Part shown: piece by piece, positions 1 through 7,178 of the stretch
How the letters are laid out: every line of letters begins with the position of its first letter
Numbering within the stretch: the stretch's first letter is position 1
From: Paenibacillus puerhi
GTDB lineage: Bacteria; Bacillota; Bacilli; Paenibacillales; NBRC-103111
Length of the DNA stretch: 64,000 nucleotides
NCBI RefSeq assembly: GCF_009846885.1
Contig: NZ_WUWM01000027.1
Span: forward strand, 24,700-88,699
Reading direction: 5' to 3'
Notes under the pieces: model-generated
Database searches by the model: none
Told to the model about the DNA's origin: nothing
The model's input: only the letters and a program-made list of their open reading frames with translations
Program-made: the position numbers and the translations under genes

Positions 1-749
1 AGCGAACTGAGATCGAAAAGCATTTTGCCCGCTTTGGCATGACGGAATTCGATGAACACCTCAGGTGCAGGGCTTACATCGTTACGGTTCCAGATCGACA
101 TAAAATCCGGATTCTGCTTGCTAAGACGTTCAATAAATTCCCCGTACCACGGATCTCCTACATAGCGGCCGTAATAATAGCGGAAGATGGCTAGAAAGCC
201 GCAAACAAACTCATACCAATTTACAGCCAAGGCACGAAACTCTTTGCGGGTGAACAACAGCCAGATCAAATTTCTCTCCTCTGAAGGAACTAGATTAAAA
301 TCCATAAATACCGCGGCTGCCGCTTCGTTCCATCCGACAATCTGACAGCGCCGATCCGAGATGATGGCCGGACATGAAGATAGCTCCGTCAGCAGGATTT
401 GCAGCGACGGAGGGATGGACGCTACCACCTCCCACCCAGAAGCCCCGGCGGCAGGCTGGATCGGCTGCTCGGTCGCCAGCATCAACAAATACTGCCTTTC
501 ATCGTCATTCAGCCGCAAAGCGGAAGCGATGCATTCCAGCACCTGAGGCGATACGGTAATCTCCCTCCCCTGCTCAAGCCACGTATACCAGGTCGTGCTT
601 ACTCCGGCCAGTTGGGCAACCTCTTCACGGCGAAGGCCCGGTGTACGCCTTCTGGTACCCGCTGGCATCCCCACATCGACAGGCTGCAAGCGAGCCCGGT
701 GGGAAATCAGAAATTCAGCTAGCGCTGACAAACGCGCATCCTTATTCAC
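1..749 (-). CDS. MmyB-like XRE-family transcriptional regulator, C-terminus cut by window edge
   Basis: Translating the minus strand from the GTG at 749 gives about 249 open codons running off the window. The N-terminus holds the helix-turn-helix typical of this family (RRTPGLRREEVAQLAGVS, then TWYTWLEQGR) at about residues 28-60. It is followed by the MmyB ligand-binding domain with the family words VGWNEAAAA, WLLFT and FIERLSKQNPDF. The GTG start is chosen because AGGGAGGAC lies 8 nt upstream. The gene is divergent from fabF at 898, and the two promoters overlap. A structural study of a Chloroflexus MmyB-like protein reported a bound fatty acid, so regulation of the neighbouring fatty-acid gene is plausible, but that is inference. 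Confidence 0.85.
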   Translation of the reverse strand, partial: MNKDARLSALAEFLISHRARLQPVDVGMPAGTRRRTPGLRREEVAQLAGVSTTWYTWLEQGREITVSPQVLECIASALRLNDDERQYLLMLATEQPIQPAAGASGWEVVASIPPSLQILLTELSSCPAIISDRRCQIVGWNEAAAAVFMDFNLVPSEERNLIWLLFTRKEFRALAVNWYEFVCGFLAIFRYYYGRYVGDPWYGEFIERLSKQNPDFMSIWNRNDVSPAPEVFIEFRHAKAGKMLFDLSS

Positions 750-796
750 GGCTGGAGTCCTCCCTATTTGCGAGCTACAATCTTATCATGTTAACC

Positions 797-825
797 ATTA
801 TACCAGGATAAACAACAACTTGTAA
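797..825 (-). promoter_or_regulatory. predicted sigma-A promoter of the MmyB-like regulator
   Basis: On the minus strand a perfect TATAAT (797-802), preceded by TGG as in an extended -10, lies 17 bp from a weak -35 TTACAA (820-825). The same six bases, read on the other strand as TTGTAA, are the -35 of the divergent fabF promoter, so the two promoters sit back to back. Confidence 0.5.
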
Positions 826-871
826 TAGGATAAGGCATGTGCCATTATCAAGAATAGGATCTGGTCCTAAT
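820..871 (+). promoter_or_regulatory. predicted fabF promoter with inverted-repeat operator
   Basis: TTGTAA (820-825), a 17-bp spacer and CATTAT (843-848) make a moderate sigma-A promoter. Just downstream, at 853-871, is an imperfect inverted repeat AATAGGAT-ctg-GTCCTAAT (6 of 8 paired). This is a suitable site for the divergent MmyB-like regulator. Which protein binds is inferred from position only. Confidence 0.4.
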
Positions 872-897
872 ATCAACCCAAAGGAGGCTGATGCTTT

Positions 898-2136
898 ATG
901 GTACCAAGAGTTGTTGTCACTGGAATGGGTGTCATAAGTCCAATCGGTCAATCTGTCGAAACGTTCTGGGACTCACTCACGTCCGGACGATCCGGGATCC
1001 GTACGATTGACTCCTTCGATGCTTCCCCCTACAAAGTCCGAATCGCCGGAGCCGTCCGGGACTTTGATCCCGAAACCGTCATAGACCGGCGCGAAGCGCG
1101 GAGGATGGACCGGTACTGTCAGCTTGCAGTCGCGGCAGCCCGGCAAGCCGTTAAGGATGCCGGGCTCGACATCTCAGAGCGCAATGCGAGGCGCGTCGGC
1201 GTCTATATCGGGACCGGGGTAGGCGGTCTCCAGACGATGCTCGACAACTACAAGACGCTACTGGAGCGCGGGCCCGGAAGGGTCAGTCCCGCCGTTGTAC
1301 CGATGATGATCGCCAACATGGCTGCCGCTCAGGTCAGTATAATGACGGGCGCCAAGGGCCCCACCCTTGCACCGGTCACCGCTTGCGCGACGGGCAACAC
1401 CGCGATCGGCGAGGCATTCAAACTCATTCAGCGGGGCGGAGCCGACACCGTAATAGCCGGAGGCACGGAATCGACGACCCATGGGCTTGCCTTGGCCGGG
1501 TTCGGCAATGCATCTGCCGCATCTACGAGGAATGACGCCCCCGAGAAGGCAAGCCGACCGTTCGATGCCGGGCGAGACGGCTTCGTCATGGCCGAGGGCT
1601 CCGGCGTACTTGTGCTGGAAGCCCTTGATCATGCGCTGGCGCGGGGCGCCCGGATCTATGCCGAGATCGTCGGCTATGCCTCTACCTCGGATGCCTATCA
1701 TATGGTCGCTCCCGATCCGGAAGGTCTCAGTGCGAGCGCCGCGATGACACTGGCTCTCGAGGATGCGGGTCTGCCCCCTGAGGCGGTAGACCATATTAAT
1801 GCCCATGCGACCGGCACTCAGCTTGGCGATCTGGCGGAGACCGTCGCCGTGAAGACGGCATTCGGCAAGCATGCTTACCGCATCCCGATCACGGCGAATA
1901 AATCCATGCTAGGCCACATGCTGGGTGCGGCCGGAGGCGTGGAGGCGATCGCGCTGATTCAGACGATTCGCCATGGACTTATCCCCCCAACGATCAATCT
2001 GGATCATCCGGACCCGGACTGCGATCTGGACTATGTGCCTCATACGGCACGCCGTGCGGAGGTCGATGTAGGACTGTCCAACTCCGTCGGCTTTGGGGGA
2101 CATAATGCCATGCTTGTTCTTCGCGGTTACCGCTAA
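898..2136 (+). CDS. fabF: beta-ketoacyl-[acyl-carrier-protein] synthase II (FabF/KAS II)
   Basis: This 412-residue protein has the usual FabF length. It condenses malonyl-ACP with a growing acyl-ACP in fatty acid elongation. The thiolase-fold catalytic triad is intact: Cys163 in VTACATGNT, His303 in NAHATGTQLGD and His340 in NKSMLGHMLGAAGG, at the same positions as in E. coli FabF. AAAGGAGG 9 nt before the ATG fixes the start. It stands alone, without fabH, fabD or acpP, and is divergent from an MmyB-like regulator, so it may be an accessory copy used to adjust chain length or to serve a lipid-related pathway. That role is inferred. Confidence 0.93.
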   Translation: MVPRVVVTGMGVISPIGQSVETFWDSLTSGRSGIRTIDSFDASPYKVRIAGAVRDFDPETVIDRREARRMDRYCQLAVAAARQAVKDAGLDISERNARRVGVYIGTGVGGLQTMLDNYKTLLERGPGRVSPAVVPMMIANMAAAQVSIMTGAKGPTLAPVTACATGNTAIGEAFKLIQRGGADTVIAGGTESTTHGLALAGFGNASAASTRNDAPEKASRPFDAGRDGFVMAEGSGVLVLEALDHALARGARIYAEIVGYASTSDAYHMVAPDPEGLSASAAMTLALEDAGLPPEAVDHINAHATGTQLGDLAETVAVKTAFGKHAYRIPITANKSMLGHMLGAAGGVEAIALIQTIRHGLIPPTINLDHPDPDCDLDYVPHTARRAEVDVGLSNSVGFGGHNAMLVLRGYR

Positions 2137-2142
2137 TCACAA

Positions 2143-2182
2143 AAAGCCGTGCTTCCCATGAATGGACGGGAAGCACGGCTTT
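2143..2182. terminator. bidirectional rho-independent terminator between fabF and the padR operon
   Basis: A 15-bp perfect stem (AAAGCCGTGCTTCCC and its complement) encloses a 10-nt loop, with A and T tracts on the two sides. It can end transcripts from both convergent genes. Confidence 0.85.
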
Positions 2183-2206
2183 ACTAGTCAAGCGCCTCTT
2201 CTTTTC

Positions 2207-2770
2207 TTAGTCTTCGATCGGCAAACCGCGCAGCCTCAGACGATCCTGACCCGCGTCGGCAGTCAGTCTCTCCAGCCAGCGAAGCTCGACCTGAGCATGC
2301 TCCATACGTCCCTTCATCATATGCAGAACACTGCGCGATACATCGGGAATATGGCTTTCATATACCTCGCTCAGTACAGCAAGGATATGCCGCTGTTCCT
2401 CTACCTTGGCCAGAAGCAAGTTGTGAATTCGTTGTTGATCCCCATATTTGGCAAAGGCGAGCGCCGCATACAGCGGATGGTACACGGTCTTGGTTTCCTC
2501 GAACTGCTCTTCCAGCAGCTCCTGAAACAGCTGCTTGCCCGCATTCGTAATCCGGTATACCGTCCGTTCAGGTCGACCTCCGCTGTCCTTGTACGTTATC
2601 GCCTGCTTGACGGCTCCTGTCTTAGCAAGCGTTTCGATTGCATAATACAAAGAGCCTTCCTGCATCTTAATATAGTGGAGCATATTCCGCTCTTTCATCT
2701 TCTGCCGCATCTCGTAAGGATGGCTGTCCGCTTCCATCAACAGCCCCAGTATAACAAGCTTCATGGACAT
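2207..2770 (-). CDS. PadR-family transcriptional regulator
   Basis: The 187-residue protein has a PadR winged helix at the N-terminus (MKLVILGLLMEADSHPYEM, then LYYAIETLAKTGAV and a GGRPERTVYRIT wing) and a long helical C-terminal region like the PadR C-terminal dimerisation domain. It starts 11 nt after the stop of the upstream MFS gene, with little SD sequence of its own, so it is probably translated by coupling. PadR proteins paired with efflux pumps usually repress the pump and are released by its substrates. The likely operator is the palindrome at 4388-4403. A start two codons later (second Met) is possible. Confidence 0.88.
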   Translation of the reverse strand: MSMKLVILGLLMEADSHPYEMRQKMKERNMLHYIKMQEGSLYYAIETLAKTGAVKQAITYKDSGGRPERTVYRITNAGKQLFQELLEEQFEETKTVYHPLYAALAFAKYGDQQRIHNLLLAKVEEQRHILAVLSEVYESHIPDVSRSVLHMMKGRMEHAQVELRWLERLTADAGQDRLRLRGLPIED

Positions 2771-2781
2771 AGACGACTGGC

Positions 2782-4341
2782 CTACATATGCCCATGCTGC
2801 GGAGACGGCGCATCGCCCTCTCCCGGCTTACCGGAGCTTTTCCCACCTGGAGAAAGCTCCAATCTCGACTTGCCCAGCAGCAGCACGAAGATAAAAGCAA
2901 CTATCGCGATAGCGATCGATACCTGGAAGACAAACGCGATCGAATCCGCCAAGCCAAGAATCAGCTTATCGAGCACCGGCTTAGGAACCGCCTGGCGGAA
3001 TTGTTCGCTCAGCAGCGCTTGCGGATTTGCCGGGGCTTGGCTGGTAGCATTACCCGGCAGCAGCTCAGCGATGCGCTCCCTCAGCGCGTAAGACTGTACC
3101 GTACCAAGCACGGTCACTCCCACGGCCGAGCCGATCGAACGGAAGAAGGAAACGAGCGACGTCACAACCCCGCGGTATTCGAAGCTGACGCTTTGAACCG
3201 AGGATATGGAGATAACCGGAAACTGGGCGCCGATACCAAGGCCTAGCATGATCATATATAGCGTGACCAGATAGCGCGGCGTCTCTATGGAAATAGTTCC
3301 GAGAAGTATAGTGGCAACAAGCAGCAGGGTCGCCGAGCATAGCATGATACTGCGATACGAGGCATTCGCCAGGAAGCGCCCGCCGATGGCGCTGCTGGCT
3401 ACCACCCCCAGCATCATCGGAGTAAGCACGAGTCCCGCGCTCGTCGCCGAGCCTTGGAATACGCCTTGGATAAACAGCGGAATATAGGTCGCGGCCGAGA
3501 TCATCAGCGTTCCATAGAAGAAGCTGACCCCCATACTTGCCGTGAACAGCTTGGAGCGAAACAACTGGAAGGGCACGATCGGCGCCGAAGCCCGGCGTTC
3601 GATGAAGTAAAACAACACGAGCAGTACAACGGCTGCCGCAAACATGCCGATGATAGGCGCCGATACCCAGTCATATTCCTTGCCGCCAAGCTCTAGGCCA
3701 AGCATCAAGGAAATGATCGCTGCCGTGAAAGCCAGAGTGCCGAGCCAATCGATCTTCTGATTCGGATTTTTCGGCAGAACCGGATGGTAGCATAAGGAGA
3801 TCAGCACCAACGACAGAATGCCCAGCGGTAAATTAATGTAGAAAATCCACTGCCAATTGACATAGTCGGTGAAATACGCGCCGGCCAGCGGTCCAAGCAC
3901 GCTCGATATTCCAAAAACGGCTCCGAACAGCCCCTGCATTTTGCCCCGCTTCTCAGGCGGAAAAATATCGAATACGATGGCAAAGGTAATGGGCATCATC
4001 GCACCGCCGCCAATCCCCTGGATCGCACGGTAGATGATCAATTGCAGCATCGAATCGGATGTTCCGCACAGGGCGGAGCCAATCATGAAAACAACGAGTC
4101 CGATCAGGAAAAACAGCTTGCGTCCGTACATATCCCCAAGCTTGCCGAAGATAGGCATCGCCACGACGTTAGCGATCAAGTAGGCGGAGAATACCCACAC
4201 GAATTGCTCCAGTCCGCCTAGCTCTCCGAGAATAGTGGGCATGGCCGTCGAGACGATCGTCTGATCCAGCGAAGCAAGGAGCAGCGCCAGCATTAGCCCC
4301 GTTACCGTCCACGGGATATTGGACTTTTTATTCACTTCCAT
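2782..4341 (-). CDS. MFS drug:H+ antiporter, DHA2 (EmrB/QacA) family
   Basis: The 519-residue hydrophobic protein fits the 14-helix DHA2 family. Visible signatures are ALLLASLDQTIVSTAMP in helix 1 (motif D1), GKLGDMYGRKLFF (motif A) near residue 65 and a motif-C-like GISSVLGPLAGAYF near residue 145. It should export lipophilic or cationic drugs across the cytoplasmic membrane using the proton gradient; the substrate cannot be read from sequence. A strong SD (ACGGAGGATC) precedes the ATG. It heads an operon with the PadR gene at 2207-2770. Confidence 0.9.
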   Translation of the reverse strand: MEVNKKSNIPWTVTGLMLALLLASLDQTIVSTAMPTILGELGGLEQFVWVFSAYLIANVVAMPIFGKLGDMYGRKLFFLIGLVVFMIGSALCGTSDSMLQLIIYRAIQGIGGGAMMPITFAIVFDIFPPEKRGKMQGLFGAVFGISSVLGPLAGAYFTDYVNWQWIFYINLPLGILSLVLISLCYHPVLPKNPNQKIDWLGTLAFTAAIISLMLGLELGGKEYDWVSAPIIGMFAAAVVLLVLFYFIERRASAPIVPFQLFRSKLFTASMGVSFFYGTLMISAATYIPLFIQGVFQGSATSAGLVLTPMMLGVVASSAIGGRFLANASYRSIMLCSATLLLVATILLGTISIETPRYLVTLYMIMLGLGIGAQFPVISISSVQSVSFEYRGVVTSLVSFFRSIGSAVGVTVLGTVQSYALRERIAELLPGNATSQAPANPQALLSEQFRQAVPKPVLDKLILGLADSIAFVFQVSIAIAIVAFIFVLLLGKSRLELSPGGKSSGKPGEGDAPSPQHGHM

Positions 4342-4387
4342 CTTCGATCCTCCGTTACCTCTGAATAATTTAAAGATAAAACGATTA

Positions 4388-4403
4388 TACTCAAATTTGA
4401 GTA
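4388..4403. promoter_or_regulatory. perfect 16-bp palindrome, candidate PadR operator
   Basis: TACTCAAATTTGAGTA is a perfect palindrome 47 bp upstream of the MFS start, in an AT-rich stretch where the promoter should lie. PadR proteins bind such sites as dimers. The assignment to the local PadR is from position only. Confidence 0.55.
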
Positions 4404-4520
4404 ATAATCAAGCGCTATAAATGGGAAGCCTGTCCCCCTGTTTGCCCTTCCCTTTCCATTATCATATAATTAAATGTGACTTGATAGCGCACGTTCACGC
4501 CTTTGGAGAGGAGGTACGAC

Positions 4521-5423
4521 GTGAACCTGAACCAACTGGAGACGCTCATTACCATTTCCAAAACCATGAGCTTTCGCAAAGCCGGTGAATTGCTGAATTT
4601 GACCCAGCCGGCCGTATCCGCCCAGATCAAGAGTCTGGAGGATGAGTTCAAGACCGTGCTGATCGACAGAAATCAACCCGTCACCCTAACCGATAGCGGC
4701 CGCGTATTTCTGGATCATGCCGAGATGATCCTGCAGACTGTCGAGGACCTTAAGCAGCGGCTGGCTGATTTGAACCAGACGCCCCAGGGACATATCCATC
4801 TGGGCACTACGACTTCCATCGCCATGCAGATCCTGCCCCGGGTGCTGTCCTACTTTCAAAATCAGTTTCCGCTGATCAAGACTACGATCCATTCCATGTC
4901 GACCTCGCAGATCATGCAAAGCGTCGAAAATGGAGCGATCGACATCGGCATCACGTACTTGTTCGAGAAGCAAGCTACCCTGGAGAGCTCGGTGCTCTAC
5001 TACGACACCTTCGAGCTGACCGTATCGCCCCAGCATCCGCTTGCCCGCTTCTCTCATGTACCTATCGAGAAGCTTCATGATCTGCCTCTCATCATGCTGT
5101 CCCCGGAGACGGCCGGTCGGCGGTTTGTCGACCAAGTGTTCAAGCTTCTGCATATAGCCCCGCAGACCGTTATGGAGCTGTCCAGCAGCGAAGAAGTGAA
5201 AAGGATGGTAGAGCTGAATCTTGGAGCTGCCATCATATCGAAGCTCTCTATCCAGAATGAGCTGAGAATGGGAACTTTGAAAATGGTTAAGGTCAATGAG
5301 CTGGAAATCAGCCATCCTGTCGGTGTCGTGTATAAGTCGGGCCGTTACTTGAGCTCGGCGCTGCATCAGTTCCTGCTTGACCTGAAGGGCATGCAGGAAA
5401 TCCAATTCATAGGTTCGGAGTGA
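4521..5423 (+). CDS. LysR-family transcriptional regulator
   Basis: This 300-residue protein has the LysR helix-turn-helix (SFRKAGELLNLTQPAVSAQI, residues about 17-36) followed by a two-lobed LysR substrate domain. The GTG at 4521 is preferred because GAGGAGG lies 6 nt upstream; the in-frame TTG at 4503 would place the SD inside the gene. The PHP phosphatase gene follows after 9 nt, so both are probably one transcript. Unlike most LysR genes it is not obviously divergent from a metabolic operon; the divergent neighbour is the MFS-PadR operon 180 bp away. The effector is unknown. Confidence 0.9.
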   Translation: MNLNQLETLITISKTMSFRKAGELLNLTQPAVSAQIKSLEDEFKTVLIDRNQPVTLTDSGRVFLDHAEMILQTVEDLKQRLADLNQTPQGHIHLGTTTSIAMQILPRVLSYFQNQFPLIKTTIHSMSTSQIMQSVENGAIDIGITYLFEKQATLESSVLYYDTFELTVSPQHPLARFSHVPIEKLHDLPLIMLSPETAGRRFVDQVFKLLHIAPQTVMELSSSEEVKRMVELNLGAAIISKLSIQNELRMGTLKMVKVNELEISHPVGVVYKSGRYLSSALHQFLLDLKGMQEIQFIGSE

Positions 5424-5432
5424 GCATACGCC

Positions 5433-6239
5433 ATGAAATTCGACTTACATACGCATCATGAACGTTGTGGTCACGCGGTCGGTACGATCCGCGATTATGT
5501 AGAGGCCGGCATTCGTCACGGCCTGCAGGTTATCGGCATCAGCGACCATTCGCCCTATTTTGCAAGCAGCGAGGAGCAGGCCCAGCCTGGCATCGCTATG
5601 GCCAAGAGCGAGTTCAGCCGTTATGTAGACGAAGTATTGAAGCTGAAAGCCGAGTATGCAGGGCGTATCGATGTCCTGCTTGGTGTGGAATCCGACTATT
5701 TCCCCGAGCATGCCGAGATCTATCAGGCGATCTACGAGCAGTACCCGTTCGACTATATCATCGGCTCGGTTCATCTGTCGGGAGGGGTTAGCATCTTCAA
5801 CCGCAAGCGCTGGAAAGGCTTATCCGAGCAGCAGCAGATTGAACAAAAGGAGATTTACTATGATCTGATCGAACAGTCTGCCCGCAGCGGCATGTTCCAG
5901 ATCCTCGGTCATATTGACGCTATGCGCGGCTTCTACCCCGCCTTCACGGAAATTAAGACCGAAGCCGTCGAGCGGACGCTCAAGGTCATCGGCGAGAACG
6001 GGGTTGCCATCGAAATCAACACATCGGGTAAAACAAAGGATTGCGGCGGATGGTACCCGATCCATGAAGTTCTGGAGAGAGCCTTCCACTATAAGGTGCC
6101 CGTCACCTTTGGCTCCGATGCCCATGTACCGGAACGGGTCGGCGACGATTGGGAAGAAGTGGCCGCTACGCTCAAAGCCATCGGTTATCGCGAGTGGGTG
6201 TATTTCAAGGAGAAGCGCCCACACAGCGTGCCGTTGTAG
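5433..6239 (+). CDS. PHP-domain phosphatase, histidinol-phosphatase-like (HisJ/HisK type)
   Basis: The 268-residue protein has the length of Gram-positive HisJ-type histidinol-phosphatases. All PHP metal-binding motifs are visible in order: DLHTHHERCGH, GISDHSPYF, GVESDYFPEH, GSVHLSG, LGHIDAMRG, EINTSG and TFGSDAHVPE. These bind a trinuclear metal centre that hydrolyses phosphate esters. No other his gene is present, so histidinol phosphate is only the default family substrate. Some PHP proteins have other roles. It is cotranscribed with the LysR gene upstream and ends before a strong terminator. Confidence 0.85.
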   Translation: MKFDLHTHHERCGHAVGTIRDYVEAGIRHGLQVIGISDHSPYFASSEEQAQPGIAMAKSEFSRYVDEVLKLKAEYAGRIDVLLGVESDYFPEHAEIYQAIYEQYPFDYIIGSVHLSGGVSIFNRKRWKGLSEQQQIEQKEIYYDLIEQSARSGMFQILGHIDAMRGFYPAFTEIKTEAVERTLKVIGENGVAIEINTSGKTKDCGGWYPIHEVLERAFHYKVPVTFGSDAHVPERVGDDWEEVAATLKAIGYREWVYFKEKRPHSVPL

Positions 6240-6267
6240 AGACCGAACGAAAAACCAATCTTAACAT

Positions 6268-6319
6268 AAAGGGGCTGACATTCCCCGCAGAAGCTCTTCT
6301 GCGGAGTGTCAGCCCCTTT
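6268..6319. terminator. rho-independent terminator with nested hairpin
   Basis: The outer stem AAAGGGGCTGACA (6268-6280) pairs with 6307-6319, and an inner stem CCGCAGAA/TTCTGCGG caps it. It ends the LysR-PHP operon and faces the convergent gene at 6353. Confidence 0.85.
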
Positions 6320-6352
6320 GTTTGGTTGGCTTGGCATAGCATGCCGCCACTT

Positions 6353-6910
6353 CTAATGGCGTCCTTTCGGTTTGTAGCCATCTCTGTCGTGTCTGGACGA
6401 TGATAAGACACGTCCGCCGAGGCGTCCGGAGCGTTCGGGATGTACGGAGCGTCTGGTCCCCTTATGGGTAGAATGCCGTTTTAAGGACGCTGTTTTCGCC
6501 AGTCCTCCCAAGCCAAAGCCTCCCCCGAACAGTTTGAATATCGGGCCGAACTGCCTGAAGATCGTTACCATCTTCTGCACCTTGCCCATCGTGGACAGAA
6601 TACCGTCCAGCCCGCCCATGCGGTTGAATAGCGTCATGAAATCGCCGCCACCCGACGCCCCTACGCCTGCGCCCACGCCTGCGCCAGCCGCAAGACTTTC
6701 CCTCTCAGTCCCTAACACACCCCTACCCAGAGCTGTCGTCTGTCCATCTTGTTCGTATGGAGAGAATAGACCTTGTATTTCAGCGGTGTTTATCCGGGGC
6801 TGCGGCTTTGCAATTCTCGGCTTGCGGACCGTCCGGCTGCCAGTACCCGCGCGTCCTGCCGCAGAGGAGGAAGCACGATGCCGCCCGGATGCGCGTTGTT
6901 GTTTACTCAT
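6353..6910 (-). CDS. basic glycine-rich protein with a YqfQ/VrrA-like hydrophobic core; function unknown
   Basis: The 185-residue protein starts at ATG 6910, with AAGGAAGG about 9 nt upstream; a TTG ten codons earlier is less likely. Residues 1-50 are Arg/Ser/Ala-rich and basic. A Gly/Ala stretch is followed by one conserved-looking segment (FMTLFNRMGGLDGILST, then VQKMVTIFRQFGPIFKLFGG) at about residues 95-140, and the tail is again strongly basic. The layout, in which a low-complexity head precedes an FNR..GILS..KVQ..FGP segment, resembles Bacillus YqfQ/VrrA-like proteins of unknown function. This is a resemblance from memory, not a search. No enzyme motif is seen. Confidence 0.6.
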   Translation of the reverse strand: MSKQQRASGRHRASSSAAGRAGTGSRTVRKPRIAKPQPRINTAEIQGLFSPYEQDGQTTALGRGVLGTERESLAAGAGVGAGVGASGGGDFMTLFNRMGGLDGILSTMGKVQKMVTIFRQFGPIFKLFGGGFGLGGLAKTASLKRHSTHKGTRRSVHPERSGRLGGRVLSSSRHDRDGYKPKGRH

Positions 6911-7010
6911 ACGCTGTACACCCTTCCTTCTACGTTCCAACGGTTCTTTTTACCGTACCGCCTTTATCCGATGGCCCTACTTCAGCATATGTCCTTCTTG
7001 AGGCGTACGT

Positions 7011-7170
7011 TTGGGTCCATTCCCCAGGCTCAGACAAAATAGGTAGTTGACCTCCGAGCGAGATCCGAAACCGGAACTTGGGAAGACCACAGGGAGGAGG
7101 ACTCTTTGAGCAAGATTGGGGATCAACCCCATGGAAAACTCCCCGACAGCTTGAGCCATCGGGGAGTTTT
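7011..7170 (+). ncRNA. candidate structured RNA of about 160 nt ending in a terminator (6S-like shape)
   Basis: The non-coding stretch between two genes folds on itself: TGGG (7012-7015) with 7128-7131, TTCCCCA (7020-7026) with 7117-7122, and GCTCA (7028-7032) with TGAGC (7107-7111). Inside are a CCTCC/GGAGG pairing and a small TCCG-AAAC-CGGA hairpin. The arms are separated by internal loops, and the plus strand runs straight into the hairpin at 7135-7170. Such a long interrupted helix resembles 6S RNA. No convincing promoter was found and no alignment was possible, so the family is uncertain. A leader of the minus-strand gene at 6910 is the alternative. Confidence 0.35.
7135..7170. terminator. 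bidirectional terminator after ptsI
   Basis: A perfect 12-bp stem, AAAACTCCCCGA (7135-7146) with 7159-7170, provides a U-tract in both directions. It ends the fructose PTS operon on the minus strand and, on the plus strand, the candidate RNA. Confidence 0.85.
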
Positions 7171-7178
7171 CATGAAGT

